NCBI GenBank assembly: GCA_964646605.1
Contig: CAZYEX010000042.1
Location: forward strand, 1 to 36,792
Length of the DNA: 36,792 nucleotides
Source: SBAX01 sp964646605
Lineage (GTDB): Bacteria; Planctomycetota; Phycisphaerae; UBA1845
Direction of reading: 5' to 3'
The notes beneath the pieces were generated by a model that saw nothing but the letters and a program-made list of their open reading frames with translations, was not told the DNA's origin and did no database searches. Every line of letters starts with the position of its first letter. Positions within the stretch are counted from its first letter, which is position 1. The position numbers and the translations under genes are program-made. Below, in pieces: positions 15,138 through 23,501 of this stretch.

Positions 15138-15946
15138 CAGACCAGTGACTTAAAGCCCCAAATGCCTCGATACAACCCGGACATGAAATACCCGATGAAG
15201 AAGTCCGTGATGAGGATGGTGATGAAACTCGTCACGAACGATTCCGTACAGGCCCGCCCCACGCCCGCGGCCCCCGTGCGACAGTAGAACCCTTTGAAAC
15301 ACGCGATCAATCCGATCATGCCCCCGAAGATGATGCTCTTGACCAGCCCCACCAGGATGTCCCATTTGTCGATGGCTTCGGAGACGTAGAACCAATAGGG
15401 AGACGACGACACGCCCTTGACCAACACGGCGATGATCCAACCCGCGATGGAACCGAACAAGTCGCAAAAGAAGGTCAACAAAGGCGTGAGCAGGATACAG
15501 GCCAGGAAACGCGGCACGACGAGCTGTTTCACGGGGTCGGCCCCCATGACCGTCAAAGCACTGATCTGTTCGCTGACGCGCATGGTGCCCAGCTCCGCGG
15601 TGAGTGCTCCCCCGACGCGCCCGGCCACCATGACGCCCGCCAGAACCGGTCCGAGCTCCTGCACCAGGGTAAGCGAGACGAGCACGCCCATGCGCTGCTC
15701 GAACCCGGCGGCCTTGAGTTGGTCGTAGCTTTGAATGGCCAGCACCAGTCCCACAAAGGTGCCGGTCACCATGATGACCGGGAGAGTGCGATTGCCGACC
15801 TCGTAAAAGAGGGGCATGGTGCGCCGCCAGGTGCGCGGTTGGAGAAGTCCGGGGAGCAGCCACCGCATCATCTGCCAGGCGAACCGCCCGAACTGCCCGA
15901 AGGCGGAAACCGTTCCGACCGTGAATTGACCGACCGTCGTCAGCAA
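15137..15946 (-). CDS. mlaE: ABC transporter permease, MlaE family
   Basis: A 269-residue integral membrane protein with about five or six helices and the MlaE/YrbE core: 'PVIMVTGTFVGLVLAIQSYDQL', 'GPVLAGVMVAGRVGGALTAELGTMRVSEQISAL', 'DPVKQLVVPRFLA' and 'GLIACFKGFYCRTGAAGVGRACTESFVTS'. It forms the membrane pore of the lipid transporter with MlaF and MlaD. The assigned start at 15946 is a TTG; the ATG near it is out of frame. The N-terminal 25 residues are weakly supported, so the true start could be the methionine pair at residues 26-27. It is first in the operon; the promoter should lie in 15947-16221, shared with the divergent glycosyltransferase gene. Confidence 0.92.
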   Translation of the reverse strand: MLTTVGQFTVGTVSAFGQFGRFAWQMMRWLLPGLLQPRTWRRTMPLFYEVGNRTLPVIMVTGTFVGLVLAIQSYDQLKAAGFEQRMGVLVSLTLVQELGPVLAGVMVAGRVGGALTAELGTMRVSEQISALTVMGADPVKQLVVPRFLACILLTPLLTFFCDLFGSIAGWIIAVLVKGVSSSPYWFYVSEAIDKWDILVGLVKSIIFGGMIGLIACFKGFYCRTGAAGVGRACTESFVTSFITILITDFFIGYFMSGLYRGIWGFKSLV

Positions 15947-16221
15947 AGTGTCATAACCTCGTCACCGTCGCAGCGCTGTCCGACCTGCAACAGGCGTCCA
16001 CTGGCGATCGGGAATCACCCCTCGACCCACCCTCTTGTACACCGCAAAACGGCTTCGGACGGCGTGGATCGATCCGCGGGACCCCTCCGCGCCGAGAGCG
16101 ATGCGTCGCACCGCAACCCCGCCCCACCGCCTGGACCACGCGTCCACCGGCGTATGTATCGGTCGATTATCGGCCTGTCAAACCGGGGGGGTGAGCGTGG
16201 CGGCGGGCTTCGCGGGAGAGT

Positions 16222-17025
16222 ATGATCGCCTCAATGGCGTCAGGGGCTCGGACCGCGTCGATCATCGTGCCCACCTACCGGGAGGCGCCCAACATCGAGG
16301 AACTGGTCCGCCGTATCTTCGCTGCCACCCGCGCGGCCAACATCGAAGCAGAGCTGATCCTCGTGGACGATGACTCTCGGGACGGCACGGAGGGGATCGT
16401 CGAATCGCTTCGCGGGCAATACCCGGTCCGGCTGTTGGTCCGTCGCGCGGAGCGGGGATTGGCCCGCGCCGTGGTCGCTGGGTTCGCGGAGGCCCGCTTT
16501 GACCGCCTGGTGGTTCTCGACGCCGACCTGCAGCACCCGCCGGAGGCGATCCCGCAACTGCTGGCAGGCTTGGACGACCCGGGCTGTGATTTTGTGATGG
16601 CCACGCGCTATTCCAGACGGGGGAGCGTAGCCGCAGGTTGGCCTTGGTATCGCCGTTTGGCCAGTCGCCTCGCCACGGCCCTCGCCCGACCCCTGGCGCC
16701 CCTCACCGATCCCATGTCCGGGTGCTTCGCATTGAAGACGGAGGCATGGAAACGGGCGGCATCACGGGTGGACCCCATCGGATACAAGATCGGGCTCGAA
16801 CTGTGTGTGAAATGCGGTTGCCGACAACCTGCCGAGGTTCCGATTTCCTTCGGGACGCGCGCCGCGGGATCGAGTAAGCTGGGGTGGTCGGCGCAGACGG
16901 CGTATCTTCGCCACCTGCTGCGGTTGTACCGTTTTCGGTTTCCGCGTGGGATGTGGGTGGCGCGGTCGCTGGCGATCACCGTGGTCGCGCTGTTCGTTCT
17001 TCTTTTCGCGTGTCGGAAGTCTTGA
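16222..17025 (+). CDS. GT2 glycosyltransferase, dolichol/polyprenol-phosphate mannosyltransferase-like
   Basis: The 267-residue protein transfers a sugar from a nucleotide donor, probably to polyprenol phosphate. The GT-A fold motifs are clear: 'SIIVPTYREAPNIEELV', the donor-site 'LVDDDSRDGT', 'VLDADLQHPPEAIPQL' (the DxD-like metal site within DADLQHPP) and 'TDPMSGCFALKTEAW', 'YKIGLELCVK'. These are the hallmarks of the DPM1 branch. The C-terminal 20 residues are hydrophobic ('AITVVALFVLLFACRKS') and probably anchor it to the membrane. GGGAG precedes the ATG closely; a second methionine at 16234 is possible. It is followed after ten bases by the thioesterase gene. The substrate sugar is not predictable from this sequence. 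Confidence 0.88.
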   Translation: MIASMASGARTASIIVPTYREAPNIEELVRRIFAATRAANIEAELILVDDDSRDGTEGIVESLRGQYPVRLLVRRAERGLARAVVAGFAEARFDRLVVLDADLQHPPEAIPQLLAGLDDPGCDFVMATRYSRRGSVAAGWPWYRRLASRLATALARPLAPLTDPMSGCFALKTEAWKRAASRVDPIGYKIGLELCVKCGCRQPAEVPISFGTRAAGSSKLGWSAQTAYLRHLLRLYRFRFPRGMWVARSLAITVVALFVLLFACRKS

Positions 17026-17035
17026 GTGAATCGCC

Positions 17036-17440
17036 ATGCAGGGCAAGCTGAAACCGGCCAGTAACGAACCCTCGATCCGCGTGGTGATGATGCCGCGGGA
17101 CACCAACGCCGAAGGCACCATCTTCGGCGGCGTGATCCTGGCCTTGATCGACCAGGCGGCGTACGTGGAGGCCATCCGGCAGTCGCACGTACACTACGTG
17201 ACCGTGGCCATGCGCGAGGTCGAGTTCCACGAGCCGGTGTTCGTGGGCGATGTGCTCAGCCTCTATGCCAACGCGACGGCCGTGGGCCGTACCTCGCTAA
17301 CCATTCACGTTCGCGTTTCGGCGAATCGACGAACTGATCCCGACAAGTCGGTGAACGTGACGGAGGCGGAGGTCGTCTTCGTGGCCGTGGACGATCATGG
17401 GAAACCGATGCCCGTGTTCGGCGAATCGCACGGCCGTTGA
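17036..17440 (+). CDS. Acyl-CoA thioesterase, hotdog fold (YciA/BFIT type)
   Basis: A 134-residue single-domain hotdog protein. The segment 'RDTNAEGTIFGGVILALIDQAAYVEA' is the conserved catalytic helix, with Asp39 in the position of the general base, and 'VTVAMREVEFHEPVFVGDVLSLYANATAVGRTSL' is the matching strand pair. The C-terminal 'EAEVVFVAVDDHGKPMPV' is the family's closing strand. It hydrolyses acyl-CoA esters to free acid and CoA in the cytoplasm, typically acting as a tetramer or hexamer. It lies between the glycosyltransferase and the zinc-ribbon membrane protein on the same strand with short gaps; the acyl chain preference cannot be told. Confidence 0.9.
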   Translation: MQGKLKPASNEPSIRVVMMPRDTNAEGTIFGGVILALIDQAAYVEAIRQSHVHYVTVAMREVEFHEPVFVGDVLSLYANATAVGRTSLTIHVRVSANRRTDPDKSVNVTEAEVVFVAVDDHGKPMPVFGESHGR

Positions 17441-17478
17441 CGTGGGCGTGATGCCCGGTCACACCTAGATGGAACAGG

Positions 17479-18390
17479 ATGCCGGACGTGCCCGAGACCG
17501 TTCTGCCCGCCGATTCGATTCCCAGAGAGATACGCACCGACCTGTCGTGTGCCAAGTGCCAATACAACCTGCGCGGGCTGACCACTGACGCCCGTTGTCC
17601 GGAGTGCGGAGCGCCGGTGGAGCGATCTCTGCACGGCAATCTTCTGCGTTTCGCCGACCTCGATTGGGTCAAGAGACTTCATCTCGGCGTGAGGCTAAAA
17701 CTCTGGAACGTGTTGTTCAGCACCGTCCTGTTGGGAGGCGGAGCGGCGGCGGCGATCGCGCTGGGCGCTCCGCTTTCCGTCGCCGTGTTCCTGGGAATGG
17801 TGGCGGGACTCCTGGGACTTTCGGCCGTCTGGTTGATTACCTCGCCCGAACCAACCATCGGCGTCGAGGAAGATCCGATCGCGCTGCGCAAGGTGATCCG
17901 GCTTTGCGCGGTACTGGGTCTGGTCGGCGGTCAAGCGCCGAACGTCGCCTCGATTGCGGGCGGGTTGTATTGGTTGGTGATCCTTGCCGCGATCCTTTCG
18001 CTTGTCGGCTTGGTCGCGGCCATGGGTGAGTTCGTCTACCTGCGACGCTTCGCGCGTCGGATCCCCGACCCGAAGCTGGAGAAAACCACGGGCACGGTCA
18101 TGTGGGGCTTTGTGATCGTCTATGGCGTGGCCGGGCTGGCGGGCGGCATTGGCGCAGGGTTGGGGATGTTTGGCATGCGGGGGCCTCCCGCGGCGAACCC
18201 TGGGTTCGGTACCAGCGGAGGGCTTCTCATTCTCGCGGGCTGCGTGTTCGGAGTCGGCTCGCTCATCGTCGGCTTGGCGTATGTCGTCCTCATCATGCGC
18301 TACCAGCGTGCTTTCAAGGCAGTCGTTGCGGAGGCGAAGCTGCTCACTGGAGGGAACTCAGCAGGCGCCGGACCTCCAACCCTACGGTAA
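17479..18390 (+). CDS. Zinc-ribbon multi-pass membrane protein, planctomycete type
   Basis: A 303-residue protein starting at ATG 17479. Residues 22-50 form a zinc ribbon, 'LSCAKCQYNLRGL' with 'RCPECGAPVERSL', a signature I recognise as very common at the N-terminus of planctomycete membrane proteins. The rest has about six membrane helices (for example 'LFSTVLLGGGAAAAIALGAPLSVAVFLGMVAGLLGLSAVWLI', split into two, and 'LILAGCVFGVGSLIVGLAYVVLI'). No enzymatic motif is seen. It follows the thioesterase after 38 bases on the same strand. The function is unknown. Confidence 0.8.
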   Translation: MPDVPETVLPADSIPREIRTDLSCAKCQYNLRGLTTDARCPECGAPVERSLHGNLLRFADLDWVKRLHLGVRLKLWNVLFSTVLLGGGAAAAIALGAPLSVAVFLGMVAGLLGLSAVWLITSPEPTIGVEEDPIALRKVIRLCAVLGLVGGQAPNVASIAGGLYWLVILAAILSLVGLVAAMGEFVYLRRFARRIPDPKLEKTTGTVMWGFVIVYGVAGLAGGIGAGLGMFGMRGPPAANPGFGTSGGLLILAGCVFGVGSLIVGLAYVVLIMRYQRAFKAVVAEAKLLTGGNSAGAGPPTLR

Positions 18391-18511
18391 CGAACCCTCC
18401 AAGCCGTTCCAACCAGTCGGCGAATGCGTCGCCGTCAAGCGCGGCTGGTACACGGTCAGCCGGAATCCCGCTCCCCTGCCAAGTGTCCGAGGCGTTCGCG
18501 CCCCCCGACGG

Positions 18512-18517
18512 TATAAT
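18512..18517 (+). promoter_or_regulatory. Perfect -10 hexamer upstream of gnd
   Basis: TATAAT stands alone in an otherwise very GC-rich leader, about 70 bases before the gnd start codon. No convincing -35 box is seen 16-18 bases upstream. It would be a natural promoter for the six-gene run gnd to the polyketide synthase. Confidence 0.4.
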
Positions 18518-18585
18518 CCCTTGGCCGCGGCGACGGCGCAACGCGCGCGGCGCGTTTCGCTTAGGCCGCCGCAGGGAGCGACCCT

Positions 18586-19494
18586 ATGGAGATCGGGATC
18601 ATCGGGCTGGGGCGGATGGGTAGGAACATGGCATTGCGCCTGATGACGAAAGGCCATCGCGTCTTCGTGAACAACCGAAGCCCCGGTCCGAGGAAGGAGA
18701 TGGCTTCGCAAGGGGCCGTCGCGGCCAACACGCCGCAGGAGTTGGTCGCCGCCCTGTCGCCGCCGCGGGCCGTGTGGATCATGGTGCCTTCGGGACGCCC
18801 CACCGACGACATGATGAACGCCGTGCTCCCCGCGATGAGCAACGGCGACACACTCATCGACGGGGGCAACTCCTACTACAAACACACGCTCGTCCGCGCC
18901 GAGGAGGCCAGGCGATACGGTGTGAACTTCGTGGACGTAGGAACAAGCGGCGGCGTCTGGGGGCGAGAGAACGGATATTGCCTCACGGTGGGCGGCGATG
19001 AAGCGGTGGTGTCTCGCTTGCAGCCGCTGTTCGAATCGCTTGCGCCGGCTCCCGACCAAGGGTGGTCTAGAGTCGGACCGACCGGCGCGGGTCACTTCGT
19101 CAAGATGGTACACAACGGCATCGAGTACGGCCTCATGCAAGCCTATGCCGAGGGTTTCGCCATCATGGAACGCAAGGCCGACTTCGAGTTGGACCTGGCA
19201 AAGATTGCTGAGATCTGGGGCGCGGGGAGCGTGGTTCGTTCGTGGCTGCTGGAGTTGACGGCAGCGGCCCTGCGATCCAATGGTGATCTTTCGAAGATTG
19301 CACCGCACGTGGACGACTCCGGCGAGGGACGTTGGACGGTCGCCGAGGCCATCGACCTTGATGTGGCCGCACCGGTCATCACTCTTGCCCTGCAGGCCCG
19401 CTTGCGCTCGCGTGACCAGCGTGCCTTCGGCGACCGATTGCTGGCGGTGCTCCGCGAGCAGTTCGGCGCCCACCCCGTGCGGCGGGAGGATTGA
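18586..19494 (+). CDS. gnd: 6-phosphogluconate dehydrogenase (decarboxylating), short form
   Basis: It oxidises 6-phosphogluconate to ribulose 5-phosphate and CO2, yielding a reduced nicotinamide cofactor. The 302-residue length is that of the short Gnd/YqeC class, not the 470-residue E. coli type. The Rossmann motif 'GIIGLGRMGRNMALRL' is followed by 'VFVNNRS', where Asn-Arg at the end of the second strand suggests NADP rather than NAD. Also present are 'IDGGNSYYKHTL', 'GTSGGVWGRENGYCLTVGG' and the catalytic 'GAGHFVKMVHNGIEYGLMQAYAEG'. GGGAG lies seven bases before the ATG. The next gene (zwf) starts three bases after its stop, and the third oxidative pentose phosphate enzyme follows. Confidence 0.94.
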   Translation: MEIGIIGLGRMGRNMALRLMTKGHRVFVNNRSPGPRKEMASQGAVAANTPQELVAALSPPRAVWIMVPSGRPTDDMMNAVLPAMSNGDTLIDGGNSYYKHTLVRAEEARRYGVNFVDVGTSGGVWGRENGYCLTVGGDEAVVSRLQPLFESLAPAPDQGWSRVGPTGAGHFVKMVHNGIEYGLMQAYAEGFAIMERKADFELDLAKIAEIWGAGSVVRSWLLELTAAALRSNGDLSKIAPHVDDSGEGRWTVAEAIDLDVAAPVITLALQARLRSRDQRAFGDRLLAVLREQFGAHPVRRED

Positions 19495-19497
19495 GCC

Positions 19498-20952
19498 ATG
19501 CCCGAGTGTCCGTTGGAACCGCACCTGATCATCATTCTCGGCGCTACCGGCGACTTGACGCAGCGCAAGCTTCTCCCCGCATTGTTCAAACTTTCCCACG
19601 AGGGCTGTTTGCGGCAGGAGCTGACGGTGTTGGGTGCGTCGCGTGCGCCGCTCGACTCCGCGGCGTTCCGGGCTAAGGCCGCCGCGTCACTGGCGGCAAC
19701 CGGTGTCGCGGAAGCCGACGCCCATGCATGGTGCGAAAAGACGCTGTTCTTCCAGAGCCTGGGCGCGGCGGATGAGGCCGGGTTCGCACGGCTGGCCGAA
19801 GCGGCGTCGAAGTTGGAGCGCGAACGGCGGTTGCCGGGCAATCGGATCATCTATCTCGCGCTTCCGCTGGATACCCTGGCCCCCGCAGTCGAGGGGCTCG
19901 GGCGAACCGGGCTCGGACGGTCGAAGGGCTGGGCGCGGCTGGTGGTGGAGAAGCCTTTCGGGCACGACCTGGCCTCGGCCGTTGCACTCAACCGCGCCGT
20001 GCAAGAGTTCTTCCCGGAATCATCCGTGTACCGACTGGACCATTTTCTGGGGAAGGAGACGGTGCAAAATCTCCTCGTCTTCCGATTCGCCAACGCCCTC
20101 TTCGAACCCTTGTGGAATCGGGAGCGGGTGACGCGGGTCGAGATCACGGTCGCCGAGGACTTGGGCATGGAAGGCCGCGGAAGCTCGTATGACCGAGCTG
20201 GGGCTCTGTGCGACATTGCCCAAAACCACTTGATGCAGCTTCTTACCTTGGTGGCGATGGAGCCGCCGGCCGCGGCAGACGCCGAGGCCATCGGGAACGA
20301 GAAGATCAAGGTGCTCCGGGCGGTGGAGCCGGTCGCGTCCTGCGACGCGGTCTTCGGGCAATACGGCCCCGGCGTGATCGGCGGCGCCGGCGTTTCGGGC
20401 TATCGCGCCGAGCCGGGAGTCGCGGCGGATTCGTCGACGGAGACGTTCGTGGCCATTTGCATGCGCGTGGTGAACTGGCGGTGGCACGGCGTGCCGTTCC
20501 TGCTGCGCACCGGCAAGCGCCTGCCGCGAAAAGTGTCGCGGATCACCGTGACCTTTGACGCGCCGCCCGTGGCGGTGTTCCGCCCCCACCAGCCCGAACG
20601 CCTGACGCCCAATCGCCTCGAGGTCGCACTCCAGCCGGACGAAGGCTACAGCCTCTCCTTTGAGATCAAGAGCCCCGGACCGGACTTTGCGCTTCAGACC
20701 CAGCGGATGCGCTTCCGCTACGGCGAAACCCTCGGGCCCCTGCCCGAGGCCTACCAGAGGCTGCTCCTGGACGTCGTCCGCGGCGAGCGCATGCACTTCG
20801 TCCGCGCCGACGAGGTGGAGGCGGCGTGGAGCGTCTTCGAGCCGCTGATGGCGGCTCCGCCGCCGGTGCGCCCGTATGCAGCGGGTACCTGGGGTCCCAC
20901 GGAGGCGCAGAACCTGGCCGCCGCGTGTGGAACAGGATGGCACAACCCGTGA
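19498..20952 (+). CDS. zwf: Glucose-6-phosphate dehydrogenase
   Basis: The first enzyme of the oxidative pentose phosphate pathway, making 6-phosphogluconolactone and NADPH. The 484-residue product shows the cofactor motif 'ILGATGDLTQRKLLPALFKL', 'VVEKPFGHDLASA' and the active-site 'YRLDHFLGKETVQNLLVFRFAN' with the catalytic His and Lys. Further substrate-site segments are 'RAGALCDIAQNHLMQLLTLVAMEPP' and 'GVPFLLRTGKRLPRK'. GGGAGGA lies seven bases upstream of the ATG. Its last 16 bases overlap the start of pgl. The gene sits second in gnd-zwf-pgl, the whole NADPH-producing branch in one transcript. Confidence 0.96.
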   Translation: MPECPLEPHLIIILGATGDLTQRKLLPALFKLSHEGCLRQELTVLGASRAPLDSAAFRAKAAASLAATGVAEADAHAWCEKTLFFQSLGAADEAGFARLAEAASKLERERRLPGNRIIYLALPLDTLAPAVEGLGRTGLGRSKGWARLVVEKPFGHDLASAVALNRAVQEFFPESSVYRLDHFLGKETVQNLLVFRFANALFEPLWNRERVTRVEITVAEDLGMEGRGSSYDRAGALCDIAQNHLMQLLTLVAMEPPAAADAEAIGNEKIKVLRAVEPVASCDAVFGQYGPGVIGGAGVSGYRAEPGVAADSSTETFVAICMRVVNWRWHGVPFLLRTGKRLPRKVSRITVTFDAPPVAVFRPHQPERLTPNRLEVALQPDEGYSLSFEIKSPGPDFALQTQRMRFRYGETLGPLPEAYQRLLLDVVRGERMHFVRADEVEAAWSVFEPLMAAPPPVRPYAAGTWGPTEAQNLAAACGTGWHNP

Positions 20953-21722
20953 ATGGCGATGCCCATGTGCATGGCGATGCAGAGACGGCGGCGCTCGCCG
21001 CCGCCGCGCGCTTCGTGGAGATCGGGCAGGGTGCGATCGATGAGCGTGGACGGTTCTGCGTCGCCCTGGCCGGCGGCGCGACTCCGGCTCGGATGTACGA
21101 GATTCTGGCCGCGGCACGAGGACGGGCGCTGGATTGGAAGCGCGTCCATGTGTTCTTCGGTGACGAGCGCTGCGTCCCGCCGGACCACCCGAGCAGCAAC
21201 TATGCAACGACCCGTCGAGGTTTGCTCGATCGGATCGAACTGGAGCAGCGTCGAGTTCACCGGATCGAGGGCGAGTTGCAGCCTCCCGAACGTGCGGCCG
21301 AACGTTACGAGTCAATGTTGCGGACCTTCTTTGGCGCAACGGAAGCAGGACCGCCGACGGCATGCACGTTTGACCTGGTCCTGCTGGGCGTCGGCGAGGA
21401 TGCCCATACCGCGTCACTTTTTCCCGGCAGCCAGGCCCTCACGGAAGAACGACGTTGGGCCATGCACACACAGGCCCCGGGGGGTGTCGAGCCTCGCGAC
21501 CGCATCACTCTCACGCTGCCGGTAATCAACGCGGCACGGCGGGTGATGTTTCTCGTCAGTGGAGGAAACAAATCCCGCGTCATTCGCCCGCTGCTCGCCG
21601 GTCTTGGCGATCCCGGCTGGCCGGCCGCGATGGTGCAGTGCGCTGGTCGCACGGAATGGCACGTCGACGAAGCAGCGGCCGGCCTCGCCGACAGAGTCCG
21701 AGTGCATGGGCCAAACCCATGA
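20937..21722 (+). CDS. pgl: 6-phosphogluconolactonase
   Basis: It hydrolyses 6-phosphogluconolactone to 6-phosphogluconate. The 261-residue product has the DevB/SOL family motifs 'VALAGGATPARMYEIL', 'VHVFFGDERCVPPDHPSSNY' and 'VLLGVGEDAHTASLFPG', and 'ITLTLPVINAARRVMFLVSGGNKS' near the end. The ATG at 20937 follows GGAACAGG and lies inside the end of zwf; the frame is open further upstream, but that part is only the zwf shadow. The stop overlaps the start of the methyltransferase gene by four bases (ATGA), so the pentose phosphate genes are translationally coupled to the following biosynthetic genes. Confidence 0.95.
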   Translation: MAQPVNGDAHVHGDAETAALAAAARFVEIGQGAIDERGRFCVALAGGATPARMYEILAAARGRALDWKRVHVFFGDERCVPPDHPSSNYATTRRGLLDRIELEQRRVHRIEGELQPPERAAERYESMLRTFFGATEAGPPTACTFDLVLLGVGEDAHTASLFPGSQALTEERRWAMHTQAPGGVEPRDRITLTLPVINAARRVMFLVSGGNKSRVIRPLLAGLGDPGWPAAMVQCAGRTEWHVDEAAAGLADRVRVHGPNP

Positions 21723-22414
21723 AACGGCGACGAGTTCCGGAAGTGATGGATCGTCCGACGATCGACGCCTCGGCCCATGCGCACGCCCTGCGAAGTCTCA
21801 ACTACGTGAACCGGCTGTTGGGCATGAATCGGCGGCAGTGTCAGTTTCTGAGGAGATTCGGCGCGGTGGACATGTCCGTTCTCGATTTGGGTTGCGGGGG
21901 CGGTGGCTTCCTCGCGGATGTCGCCCGCCAGCCGGAATCCATTCGCCCGGCGCTGCGGGTCGGGCTCGACCGCTCCGTATTCGCTTTGCGAGTTGCCGGA
22001 TCGTGGCACATGGACGGCGTGCATTACGTCGCCTCCGATGCGCGGCGTATCCCCTTCGCCAACGACAGCATCGACGTCGTGACCTGCTCCCTGTTTCTGC
22101 ATCACTTCGACGCCGAGGACGCGGCGGTCATCTTCCGCGAAGCCGCCAGGGTCGCGCGGCGTGGGATTCTCGTCGCCGATCTGGCAAGATCGTGGCCGGC
22201 GTGGGGGCTTACCTGGCTCGTGACGCGCATGGTGAGCCGGTCGTGGATTTTCCACGTGGACGGGCCGCGATCGGTTCGTGCCGCCTTTCGATCGGCGGAG
22301 CTGGCCGATCTCGCCCGAGGCGCCGGGTTGGAGGGCGTGCGCGTGGAACGCCGCTTTCCGTTCCGCCTCATTCTGATTTGGAAGAAGCGAGAGGCATCCA
22401 GTGGGTCGCCCTGA
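21719..22414 (+). CDS. Class I SAM-dependent methyltransferase
   Basis: A 231-residue soluble methyltransferase. The SAM-binding motif 'VLDLGCGGGGFLADVA' (residues 54-69), an acidic strand end 'VGLDRSVFALRVA', 'ASDARRIPFANDSIDVVTCSLFLHHF' (motifs II-III) and 'REAARVARRGILVADL' are those of the UbiE/type 11 family. The C-terminal 70 residues would form the substrate pocket. It overlaps pgl by four bases and the FAD gene by 14. The neighbouring type III polyketide synthase suggests that it methylates an aromatic or pyrone hydroxyl, or a carbon, on that product; this is inferred from context. It is not of the membrane type seen in the Streptomyces srsB gene. Confidence 0.88.
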   Translation: MKRRRVPEVMDRPTIDASAHAHALRSLNYVNRLLGMNRRQCQFLRRFGAVDMSVLDLGCGGGGFLADVARQPESIRPALRVGLDRSVFALRVAGSWHMDGVHYVASDARRIPFANDSIDVVTCSLFLHHFDAEDAAVIFREAARVARRGILVADLARSWPAWGLTWLVTRMVSRSWIFHVDGPRSVRAAFRSAELADLARGAGLEGVRVERRFPFRLILIWKKREASSGSP

Positions 22415-23501
22415 CGTGCAGGTTGATGTGGCGATTGTCGGCGCCGGTCCGGCGGGTTCGTCGGCGGCGATCGCTTTGGCTCGCGCCGGTCGCTGCGTAC
22501 TGATGGTCGAGAAGCAACGATTTCCGCGGGAGAAGGTGTGCGGCGGATGTCTGTCCGGACCCACCGTCGTCGCGCTGGGGGCCCTGCTCGGGACGGTTCG
22601 CAAACTGCCCGGCGTGGCGGGAAACCGGATCACATTCGTCCTCGGGGATCTTCGTTCGACCTGCCATCCCCAGGGACGAACTTGGATGTCCCCTCGTGCC
22701 CAGCTCGACGCCTACCTCTGTGAGACGGCATCCGCGGCGGGTGCGTCCGTGCGGTTTGGCGAAGCGGCAACGTTGGTCCGCGGGGACGCCGGATGGGAAG
22801 TCCTCCTCGGACAGGATCGGATTCAGGCGACAACCATTCTCATCGCGTCGGGTTTGGGCGGACTCTGTCGCCAAGTCGGGATTCCCGGGCGGAGCGTTCT
22901 AAGGCCCATGCTGGCCCAACAGTGGGTTCAGCCCGCAGAACCGCCGTTGCCGCCACTGGGTGCCGTGGAATTGCACTGGCTCCGTGGTGGATACGTCGGA
23001 CTGGCGACTCCGGAGACAGGTCGATGCGTCGTGGCCTTGGCCGCCAACGCGGCGATGGTTGCGGGACGCAGTCCCTACGAGGGACTGCGTAAGCTCAACC
23101 CTCGCGCATCCATTTGGAACATGCTGCCGTCGGATGCGCCACGGCAGTACGGCGCCAAGGGAACGGCCGGCTTCCCGTGGATTCCAGAACGGCTGGGCGT
23201 GGCCAACGTTCTTTTGATCGGCGACGCGTCCGGTTATCCGGAGCCCTTCTCGGGCGCGGGCATCGCCCAGGCGATCGAGAGTGCGCGGTGCGCCGCCCGG
23301 GCCGTCCTGGACGGCGGAGACGTCCAAACGCAATACGCCGCGCTCATGCGCCCGCACTTCCGGCGATACCGGCGCACCCGGATGGTTAGCTCCGTCTTGA
23401 ACCAGGTCGCCAAGTTCCTCCCGTCATTCGAGGCACCGCCGATGGTAGACTGGCTGCTGTCACGCTGCGTGGAGCGGATCCATATTCGAGGGAACGTATG
23501 A
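22401..23501 (+). CDS. FAD-dependent oxidoreductase (geranylgeranyl reductase/monooxygenase-like)
   Basis: A 366-residue flavoprotein starting at GTG 22401. The N-terminal dinucleotide fold 'VDVAIVGAGPAGSSAAIALARAG' (GxGxxG at 14-19) leads to 'VEKQRFPREKVCGGCLS', a signature of the geranylgeranyl reductase and FixC-like branch. The second FAD motif is 'VLLIGDASGYPEPFSGAGIAQAIESA' near residue 275. Such enzymes reduce isoprenoid double bonds or hydroxylate aromatic rings. Beside a type III polyketide synthase and a methyltransferase, a ring hydroxylase role, as for SrsC in Streptomyces griseus phenolic lipid synthesis, is a reasonable inference. The stop overlaps the polyketide synthase start by four bases. 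Confidence 0.88.
   Translation: MGRPDVQVDVAIVGAGPAGSSAAIALARAGRCVLMVEKQRFPREKVCGGCLSGPTVVALGALLGTVRKLPGVAGNRITFVLGDLRSTCHPQGRTWMSPRAQLDAYLCETASAAGASVRFGEAATLVRGDAGWEVLLGQDRIQATTILIASGLGGLCRQVGIPGRSVLRPMLAQQWVQPAEPPLPPLGAVELHWLRGGYVGLATPETGRCVVALAANAAMVAGRSPYEGLRKLNPRASIWNMLPSDAPRQYGAKGTAGFPWIPERLGVANVLLIGDASGYPEPFSGAGIAQAIESARCAARAVLDGGDVQTQYAALMRPHFRRYRRTRMVSSVLNQVAKFLPSFEAPPMVDWLLSRCVERIHIRGNV

Noticed and set aside
20020..21417. 465-codon minus-strand open frame across zwf and pgl
   Set aside because: Antisense shadow of two enzymes with full active-site motifs; its own sequence is arginine- and proline-rich with no domain.
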